NCBI GenBank assembly: GCA_030630685.1 | Contig: DAOVMN010000112.1 | Location: forward strand, 1 to 7,151 | Direction: 5' to 3' | Source: Thermoplasmata archaeon | GTDB lineage: Archaea > Thermoplasmatota > DAOVMN01 | Length of the DNA stretch: 7,151 nucleotides | Shown here: piece after piece, positions 1 to 5,681 of the stretch | Numbering within the stretch: position 1 is the first letter of the stretch | Layout of the letters: each line of letters opens with the position of its first letter | The notes under the pieces: generated by a model | What the model was told of the DNA's origin: nothing | Seen by the model: the letters and a program-made list of their open reading frames with translations, nothing else | Database searches by the model: none | Position numbers and translations under genes: made by a program

Positions 1-44
1 AATCTATCATTTCTTTAGCCGAATCCTCAATGCCCCATCAATAA

Positions 45-53
45 TTTTATAAT
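45..53 (+). promoter_or_regulatory. TATA box of leuS, probably leaderless or nearly so
   Basis: The AT-rich stretch TTTTATAAT lies in an otherwise mixed sequence, with its centre about 34 bases before the leuS ATG. Archaeal transcription normally starts about 25 bases downstream of the TATA centre, which places the start near base 75 and leaves a leader of under about 10 bases. No Shine-Dalgarno-like sequence precedes the ATG, which agrees with leaderless initiation. Bases 1-44 contain no gene that I can recognise. The box is seen directly; the transcription start is inferred. Confidence 0.55.
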
Positions 54-82
54 CGTTCTCCATTTCCTCCGCCCGTGTAACC

Positions 83-2980
83 ATGGACCTGAAGGAAATC
101 GAAAAGAAATGGCAGCAGAAATGGAAACGGTCAAAAATATTCGAATCCGACCCCATTCCCGGGAAGAAAAAGTACTTCATCAACTTCCCCTATCCCTATA
201 TGAACGGCTACCTCCACATAGGCCACGCCTTCTCGCTCATGAGGGTGGAGATACTTGCACGATACAAGCGTATGACCGGTCACAATGTGCTTTTCCCATT
301 CGCCTTCCACTGCACAGGCACGCCGATTGTGGCAGCCGCGGAGCGTATCAGGAAGGGAGAGGAAGGCCAGGTAAATATCCTCAGGGACATGGGCATTCCC
401 GAGGAAGAGATACCCAGGTTTGCCGACACTCTCTACTGGACCGGGTTCTTTCCCGAAGAAGCACGGAAGGACCTTGAAAGATTAGGGATCGCAGTGGATT
501 GGCGGCGAACATTTATTACCACCTCACTTAATCCCTTTTATTCCAAGTTCATCGAATGGCAGTTCCTCAGGCTTAAAGAGGAGGGGCTGATCAAGAAAGG
601 CGAATACCCGGTAATCTGGTGCCCCAACTGCAACTCCCCGACAGGAGACCACGCACGATTGAAGGGGGAAGGGGAGAGACCCCAGGAGTTCACGTTACTG
701 AAATCCAGAATCAGGCTTCATGAATGGGAAAAGGAATACGGAAAGCACATCTTTCTTTTGGCCGCCACACTTCGACCCGAGACCGTGTTCGGTCAGACCA
801 ACCTCTGGGTGGACCCGGATGAGGTTTATGCGATGGCTGAATATTCCGCACCAGATGGAGAAAAGGAGCTGTGGATTCTCAGCGAGCAGGCGGTTGCAAA
901 ACTGAAAGAGCAGAAGAAGGACCTCAATACCATTGGGAAAATGAAAGGTTCGGAAATCATCGGGAAGACTGGTATGGCCCCCGCCATCCATAGAGATATC
1001 CCCGTGCTGCCCTCCCATTTCTGCGACCCTGGGAAGGGTACCGGCATCGTCACCTCTGTGCCCTCTGATGCATCCGATGATTATATGGGGCTCTACGACC
1101 TCCAGAACAACCCTGAGGAATGCGAGAAATACGGGCTCGATCCTGAAGAGATAAAGAAAATCCAGGCAATACCCATCATCGAGAGTGCGGAATGGGGCAC
1201 CAACCCTGCGGTAAGGATATGTGAAAAGATGGGCATCCGGAGCCAGTTCGAGAGGGAGAAACTGGAAAATGCAAAGCATGATATCTACAAATACGGCTTT
1301 TACACCGGTGTCATGACCTCGGAGTGCGGGGAATTTGCTGGCCAACCAGTTGAGAAGGTGAAGGATGATGTTAAGGCCCGGCTTATCGCAGAGGGAGAGG
1401 CGGATGTCATGTACGAGCCCTCTGGAGAGGTGGTATGCAGATGCCTGACCAACTGTATCGTAAAGATCGTGGATAACCAGTGGTTCTTATGCTACTCTGA
1501 CCCTGAGTGGAAGAAAAAGGTACACGAAACTCTTGAGGAGATGAAACTGTATCCCGAGATCGTGAAGAAGCAGTTCGATTACGTTATCGACTGGCTCAAC
1601 GACTGGGCCTGTACAAGAGAGTTCGGTCTCGGCACTTCCCTGCCCTGGGACAGGAAATGGCTCATAGAATCCCTGTCGGATTCCACCATCTACATGGCCT
1701 ACTATACCATTGCCAAATACTTGGAGCATGGTGTTGTACCGGATGCAAATAGGCTCGACTACGGATTCTTCGACTACATCTTCCGGGGTAGGGGTGATAA
1801 AGAGGAAGTAGCTGAAAAGACCGGAATCCCGATCATGACTATTGAGGAGATGAGGAATGAGTTCCTTTACTGGTACCCCTTCGACTTCAGGGGAAGCGGG
1901 AAGGACCTTGTTCAGAACCATCTATCATTCTGCCTGTTCACTCATGTGGCAGTCTTTCCTGAAGGATTCGCCCCAAAGGGCTTCGGAGTGAACGGATGGA
2001 TCAAGGTGGGCGGGGAAAAGATGGCAAAATCCGCCAATAACTTTTTCACTTTAAGGCAGGTCATGGACACCTATGGAACGGATGCGGTGCGCTTCACCCT
2101 TGGAACTGCGGGAGAGGGGCTCGATGACCCCAACTGGGAGGTCGAGTTCGCCAAGGGGGCAGATAAACGCCTGGGCCAGTGGGCGGAGTTCGCAATAAAG
2201 AACCATTCCCCCAATCCAGAGGATAGAGAGCTTCACGAGGTGGACAGATGGTTCAGGTCAAGGCTTCACCGCCTGATAAAGGAAACAAGAAGGCAGATGG
2301 AACAGACCAACTTCCGCTCTGCGATCAAGGCTGGCTACTTTGACCTGCAAAACGCCTTCCGCAGGTATCAGAAGCGCACACTTGGAAATCCTCACCCCGG
2401 TCTAGTTAACGAATTTATCGAGGCCCAGACCCTGATCCTGGGGCCATATATCCCTCATCTAACCGAGGAGATATGGCACAACATCGGAAAAAAGGGATTC
2501 ATTGCTGATGCGGCCTATCCCGAACCAATCGAGGAGTATATCTCCGACGTAGCCGAGCGTCAGGAGGATTTCCTTAACAATATCATGGATGACATCAGGA
2601 AGATCCTCAAGGTTACAAAGATCGAACCGAAGAAGCTGGTCCTCTACACTTCAGCCGGGTGGAAATACAAGGTTCTAAGAACAGTTCTAAAGATCGGGGA
2701 ATTCGATGTGGGGGTCCTGATGAAGAAGGTGATGGCCGAGCCTGAGCTTAGAAGGCACGGGAAAGAGGTGAACAGGTTCATCCAGCAGCTTGTCAAGGAC
2801 CGCCCTACCTCTGCACCGGAGTTCGATGAGTTTGCGGTCTTAGGGGAGAATCTGGACTACTTTTCACGGGAGTTCGGATGCAAGGCCGAGGCCTACAGGG
2901 CGGAGGATGATGAGAGGTACGATCCCAAAAATAAAGCAAGGATGGCTGTGCCGTTCAGGCCTGGGATATTTATCGAGTAG
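83..2980 (+). CDS. leuS: Leucyl-tRNA synthetase, archaeal/eukaryotic type
   Basis: This cytoplasmic class Ia synthetase activates leucine with ATP and charges tRNA-Leu, and its inserted CP1 domain hydrolyses misacylated tRNA. Visible features in order: HIGH at residues 45-48 in the Rossmann core; CPNC at 180-183; CP1 editing signatures TLRPET (229-234) and GTGIVTSVPSD (319-329) followed by the conserved Asp pair of DASDD (329-333); a second cysteine cluster at 452/454/458, which probably binds metal together with CPNC; WDRKW (522-526), typical of archaeal/eukaryotic LeuRS; and KMAKS at 646-650. A helical anticodon-binding region follows from about 710. A C-terminal domain ends in the archaeal-type tail PFRPGIFIE, which in this family helps recognise the long variable arm of tRNA-Leu. 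The length of 965 residues is normal for archaeal LeuRS. The signature loop reads KMAKS rather than the usual KMSKS. The ATG at 83 is the first start after the TATA box. The last 30 coding bases or so recur exactly at 5628-5657. Confidence 0.97.
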   Translation: MDLKEIEKKWQQKWKRSKIFESDPIPGKKKYFINFPYPYMNGYLHIGHAFSLMRVEILARYKRMTGHNVLFPFAFHCTGTPIVAAAERIRKGEEGQVNILRDMGIPEEEIPRFADTLYWTGFFPEEARKDLERLGIAVDWRRTFITTSLNPFYSKFIEWQFLRLKEEGLIKKGEYPVIWCPNCNSPTGDHARLKGEGERPQEFTLLKSRIRLHEWEKEYGKHIFLLAATLRPETVFGQTNLWVDPDEVYAMAEYSAPDGEKELWILSEQAVAKLKEQKKDLNTIGKMKGSEIIGKTGMAPAIHRDIPVLPSHFCDPGKGTGIVTSVPSDASDDYMGLYDLQNNPEECEKYGLDPEEIKKIQAIPIIESAEWGTNPAVRICEKMGIRSQFEREKLENAKHDIYKYGFYTGVMTSECGEFAGQPVEKVKDDVKARLIAEGEADVMYEPSGEVVCRCLTNCIVKIVDNQWFLCYSDPEWKKKVHETLEEMKLYPEIVKKQFDYVIDWLNDWACTREFGLGTSLPWDRKWLIESLSDSTIYMAYYTIAKYLEHGVVPDANRLDYGFFDYIFRGRGDKEEVAEKTGIPIMTIEEMRNEFLYWYPFDFRGSGKDLVQNHLSFCLFTHVAVFPEGFAPKGFGVNGWIKVGGEKMAKSANNFFTLRQVMDTYGTDAVRFTLGTAGEGLDDPNWEVEFAKGADKRLGQWAEFAIKNHSPNPEDRELHEVDRWFRSRLHRLIKETRRQMEQTNFRSAIKAGYFDLQNAFRRYQKRTLGNPHPGLVNEFIEAQTLILGPYIPHLTEEIWHNIGKKGFIADAAYPEPIEEYISDVAERQEDFLNNIMDDIRKILKVTKIEPKKLVLYTSAGWKYKVLRTVLKIGEFDVGVLMKKVMAEPELRRHGKEVNRFIQQLVKDRPTSAPEFDEFAVLGENLDYFSREFGCKAEAYRAEDDERYDPKNKARMAVPFRPGIFIE
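2949..2978 (+). repeat. 30-bp direct repeat, copy 1 (3' end of leuS)
   Basis: These 30 bases encode the final PFRPGIFIE of LeuRS plus the T of its stop codon. They are identical to bases 5628-5657, and identity ends abruptly on both sides: G versus A before the repeat and A versus G after it. The copies are 2,679 bp apart and bracket the surface protein gene and most of the truncated helicase-like ORF. Location at a gene end resembles an attachment or target-site duplication, but no recombinase gene is present in the interval. Confidence 0.9.
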
Positions 2981-3048
2981 AGGCTGCAACGGGACCGTGT
3001 GAGAGATTTGCAAAAATAATACCAATTCTGATATCGATCCACAAGATA

Positions 3049-3058
3049 AGTTTTTAAA
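3049..3058 (+). promoter_or_regulatory. TATA box of the surface protein gene
   Basis: AGTTTTTAAA is a close match to the archaeal TATA consensus and follows a purine-rich stretch (ACAAGATAAG, 3041-3050) that could serve as a BRE. The expected transcription start is near base 3080, which leaves a leader of about 55 bases before the ATG at 3137. That fits the presence of a Shine-Dalgarno site for this gene, unlike leuS. The gene therefore appears to be transcribed independently of leuS despite the shared strand. Confidence 0.7.
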
Positions 3059-3064
3059 TGCAAA

Positions 3065-3080
3065 ATGCAGTACCCTGCAT
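3065..3080. promoter_or_regulatory. Perfect 6-bp inverted repeat at the transcription start; possible operator
   Basis: ATGCAG-TACC-CTGCAT is a perfect dyad with a 4-base spacer. It lies between the TATA box and the predicted transcription start, where archaeal repressors commonly bind to block RNA polymerase. The symmetry is directly visible. The regulatory role is an inference, and no regulator gene is in the window. Confidence 0.4.
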
Positions 3081-3122
3081 GGATTTACCTCATAAGCCTC
3101 TCTCCTAATCGAGGGAGAAAGC

Positions 3123-3127
3123 GGTGA
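3123..3127 (+). promoter_or_regulatory. Shine-Dalgarno site for the surface protein gene
   Basis: GGTGA is complementary to the conserved CACCUCC-type end of archaeal 16S rRNA and ends 9 bases before the ATG at 3137. It supports that ATG as the start. A weaker GTGAT follows at 3129-3133. The site is notable because the other two plus-strand genes show no such motif. Confidence 0.6.
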
Positions 3128-3136
3128 AGTGATAAG

Positions 3137-5227
3137 ATGTCCCTGAATAAGAGGCTAAAAACGATTCCAAGACCCAAAAAACAGTGTTGGTCGATCTATT
3201 TGCGGCCCGTGGTATGTGTTACTGCCATGCTGTTATTATCCATCTTTGCTGGCTCCCTTCCCCATTTCCAGTTCCCCACATTACCCTGTGTAAGTGCGCA
3301 GGGGAATGATGATTCTGACGGAGACGGGATGCCCGATGACTGGGAAAACACCCACGCCCTGGACCCGCATTACCCTTCTGATGCCTGGTACGACCTTGAC
3401 AGGGACGGATACAGAAACCTTGCGGAATACATCCACGGAACAGACCCTAGGAATTCCACGAATTTCCCGGATATTGCGGATGAGAACGACACGGACGGGG
3501 ACGGGGTGTGCAACTTCGGTGAGTACCTGGCGGGGACGAACTGGACGAATGCCTCCAGCGTGCCGGGGACCAATGACACAGATGAAGACGGGCTGAACGA
3601 TTCCTTTGAACTGGGATTTGGAGACGAAAACAGCACGAACTACACCGCTGGGGCGGACATGAACCCCTGCGACTCGGACACAGACCACGACGGCTATCAG
3701 GCAGATGAACGAGATGATGACGGGAACCCGGCAGATGGCATCAAGGATGCTAATCACACAGTTGGTGTGGATGAGCCCTGGATGGATTACGATGACGACC
3801 ATTTTATTGAAGGATTTAACGACGGCGTGGAGGTGAAACTGGGCTCAAATCCTTTGATTCCGAATACATGGGAGGCGTTTTATTACGGCTACAATTTCTA
3901 TCCCGGAGAAGCAAGCTATGAAGGGCGTGGACTGCATAGATATCTGGGTGGAGGTGGTGATGTTGATTATACAGCACCAGAGTTAGCATCTGGCCATAGT
4001 CTTACCGAATATATCAGAGAGATAAAAAATAATCTGATTGGAGAGACCACAATCGACCCTACCACATGCGAAGCAACAGCAAGGGGGGGCTGGATACTTA
4101 CTCAACAAAATTACCGTGAAAGCATTGATATATATCCAGAGGTCCCTTATCCCTACGAGGTGTATTACAACATTTGGGATGGGGTATTGAGGCTCTACGC
4201 CAGGCATCCTGATTCCAAGAATTGCTACGATTATGGAAAAATTGTCATGTTTGATGACCCACAATACTCCAGACCCCTATTCCTGAATAATAGCGCAAAA
4301 AGTGAGGCAATGTTCGATTACAGGGATGTCTATGCTGGATCTGATAACGACGACCATCAAACACTAATAAGCGGCAGATATTTTTTCAGGGATTTATTTA
4401 TCGGATTTGATGAAAGGGTCAACAAAGATTCGTTTTTTTACCTGTATGTTGCAGGCATCGAGATTTACACGAGCTGGAGTGGAAAATATTCCAGTTCGTC
4501 TACAACATTGTGCCCCTTTAAGGTATATCTTTACCCCCAAGTTAGAATTGATGGGTCATTAGTCCAAACATACTCCTACCAGTTAGGAATCTACAACCTC
4601 CTACCCGTCCCGCAAAAATATGGTGCGTATCTGCATTCAAACTACAGCAGTGAAAACGATACAATTTCCCTGCTAATGCTCAACGGCTCAGGTGAAACAC
4701 TCGAGGTTGAGATTCCCATAAATCCAGATTACATTGAATATCTGGACGAGGGCAACATCACGGTTACGGGCAGAATCAGGGCGGTAAACGGCACCCACAC
4801 CAATGAGACAGCCTTCAATTTCACATTAACGGGAAAGGAGAACACCACCTATTATTTCACAGCCGCACCGCAAATCCTTGAACTGGAGAATCTGAACTGG
4901 ACTATTTACTACCAGGTGAATACCACGATTCCCATGTGCTACCCGGAACGGAATATCACCTTCAATTATGGAGTGGAAAAGACAATGTTTGTGAATTATC
5001 CAGAGAAGGGGGGCAATACGGGCGAGAATCCGGATGGAGAAATCGATGATAATGGAGACTCCGCAGCCAGCATTCTTTATTCATATCTGGCGGACAATGT
5101 ATATGTAGCTGTTATAGGATTGTTGTGTTTTTTGGTTTTTGCACTTATACAAATTACTGCCAAAAATAGCAACTCAAGAAAAAAAAGAACGAAATCCGGG
5201 AAACCCGGAAATAAGAATACTGACTGA
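3137..5227 (+). CDS. Large glycosylated surface protein with TSP3-type calcium-binding repeats and a C-terminal membrane anchor
   Basis: This is a predicted exported protein on the outer face of the membrane; its specific role is unknown. It starts with a long basic region and a hydrophobic core (about residues 25-39), with a plausible signal cleavage after V-S-A at 54. Residues 57-240 hold about six Asp-rich loops of the DxDxDG type (for example DSDGDG, DTDGDG, DTDEDG, DSDTDHDG) in a TSP3-like arrangement that should bind calcium. Residues 245-640 form a large, aromatic-rich, probably beta-stranded region with no family I recognise. One membrane helix at about 655-675 is followed by a basic 20-residue cytoplasmic tail. 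I count 21 N-x-S/T sequons, all outside the membrane, which suggests heavy N-glycosylation. Six cysteines in the mature ectodomain could form disulphides. Base composition drops sharply between the TSP3 part and the unknown domain. Start choice rests on GGTGA at 3123. It could be an adhesin, an S-layer-associated protein or a binding protein. Confidence 0.8.
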   Translation: MSLNKRLKTIPRPKKQCWSIYLRPVVCVTAMLLLSIFAGSLPHFQFPTLPCVSAQGNDDSDGDGMPDDWENTHALDPHYPSDAWYDLDRDGYRNLAEYIHGTDPRNSTNFPDIADENDTDGDGVCNFGEYLAGTNWTNASSVPGTNDTDEDGLNDSFELGFGDENSTNYTAGADMNPCDSDTDHDGYQADERDDDGNPADGIKDANHTVGVDEPWMDYDDDHFIEGFNDGVEVKLGSNPLIPNTWEAFYYGYNFYPGEASYEGRGLHRYLGGGGDVDYTAPELASGHSLTEYIREIKNNLIGETTIDPTTCEATARGGWILTQQNYRESIDIYPEVPYPYEVYYNIWDGVLRLYARHPDSKNCYDYGKIVMFDDPQYSRPLFLNNSAKSEAMFDYRDVYAGSDNDDHQTLISGRYFFRDLFIGFDERVNKDSFFYLYVAGIEIYTSWSGKYSSSSTTLCPFKVYLYPQVRIDGSLVQTYSYQLGIYNLLPVPQKYGAYLHSNYSSENDTISLLMLNGSGETLEVEIPINPDYIEYLDEGNITVTGRIRAVNGTHTNETAFNFTLTGKENTTYYFTAAPQILELENLNWTIYYQVNTTIPMCYPERNITFNYGVEKTMFVNYPEKGGNTGENPDGEIDDNGDSAASILYSYLADNVYVAVIGLLCFLVFALIQITAKNSNSRKKRTKSGKPGNKNTD

Positions 5228-5298
5228 TAGAGTACAACCACTCAGCTATCCCAAACATCTCTCCTTCCTCATGGCACAACCATTAAAACCTATCAGTC
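5222..5298. repeat. 9-bp inverted repeat pair flanking the intergenic gap
   Basis: GACTGATAG at 5222-5230, overlapping the stop codon of the surface protein gene, is the exact reverse complement of CTATCAGTC at 5290-5298, just upstream of the next ORF. The arms are 59 bases apart. This could be a long-loop RNA structure at the end of the surface protein transcript, a pair of protein-binding sites, or chance; one such pair in a gap this size is unusual but not impossible. Confidence 0.4.
5282..5288 (+). promoter_or_regulatory. Weak TATA-like box before the 114-residue ORF
   Basis: ATTAAAA is centred about 30 bases upstream of the ATG at 5315. This spacing would give transcription starting almost at the start codon, as in a leaderless gene, and no Shine-Dalgarno sequence is seen. 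The match to consensus is modest. If it is real, the 5' end of this ORF still carries a working promoter even though the gene body looks truncated. Confidence 0.35.
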
Positions 5299-5314
5299 GG
5301 ACATCATCCTCATA

Positions 5315-5659
5315 ATGAGAGATTCAACGAAGACTACAGACGGACGTGTAAAAGCCGTTCTTAACTCCCTGAAGAAAGACCCAAGATTCAAAAACAGGAT
5401 CGAGCACATCGAGGTCCTTCCTGAAAGGGAGCTGGTTTACGGAGAACTCAGGGAGCCGCTTCCTCTGGAAATCATGACCTATCTAAATGAGAAGGGCATC
5501 ACCCTCTTTGACCCCCACCCCTCCCAGGGGGACAACCGGACCCTTTCCGAAAATCAGAGCTTCGATGTTCCAGTATTAGAGAAGGACAGGACCCATCAGA
5601 TAACCTTTGACTGGAAGGTCGAGGACATGCCGTTCAGGCCTGGGATATTTATCGAGTGA
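5315..5659 (+). CDS. Small chimeric ORF: N-terminal remnant of an Hrq1/YprA-type helicase ending in the LeuRS C-terminal peptide
   Basis: This ORF encodes 114 residues and is probably the remnant of a larger gene. Residues 12-65 follow the pattern that precedes the Q-motif in Hrq1/YprA (MrfA) DEAD/DEAH helicases with a DUF1998 tail: HIEVLPERELVYGEL (31-45), then PLP, then L...KGITLF (57-65), where the family normally continues with Y-x-HQ and Walker A. Here the sequence diverges at DPHPSQ (66-71). No GxGKT, DEAH or later motif exists, so helicase activity is impossible; family members are several hundred residues longer. Residues 72-104 are unassigned. The last nine residues, PFRPGIFIE, match the end of LeuRS and are encoded by the exact 30-bp repeat. 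The point of divergence falls in a C-run/G-run (5512-5531) that could mark a deletion junction. The helicase link is recognised from motif pattern only; a genuine short protein remains possible. Confidence 0.5.
   Translation: MRDSTKTTDGRVKAVLNSLKKDPRFKNRIEHIEVLPERELVYGELREPLPLEIMTYLNEKGITLFDPHPSQGDNRTLSENQSFDVPVLEKDRTHQITFDWKVEDMPFRPGIFIE
5628..5657 (+). repeat. 30-bp direct repeat, copy 2 (3' end of the 114-residue ORF)
   Basis: This stretch is identical to bases 2949-2978 at the end of leuS and is read here in the same frame, so both proteins end PFRPGIFIE. Sequence upstream of this copy shows no resemblance to leuS, so it is not the end of a longer tandem duplication. The stop codons differ (TGA here, TAG in leuS). 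Only 24 bases separate it from the end of the convergent GLUG gene. Confidence 0.9.
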
Positions 5660-5681
5660 TCGTTACCCTCTCCCTTCTCTC

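Noticed and set aside
695..1345. A 216-codon minus-strand open frame inside leuS.
   Set aside because: The plus strand encodes unmistakable LeuRS motifs through this whole stretch; the antisense frame shows no recognisable protein features.
3099..3116. A weak hairpin (CTCTC with GGGAG) in the leader before the Shine-Dalgarno site, as a possible riboswitch or attenuator.
   Set aside because: The stem has only about five pairs, one a wobble, and matches no riboswitch architecture.
3281..3802. A long minus-strand open frame (173 codons) opposite the TSP3 region.
   Set aside because: It mirrors the Asp/Gly codon bias of the plus-strand gene, reads as Val/Ile-rich nonsense without domains, and has no promoter or ribosome site.
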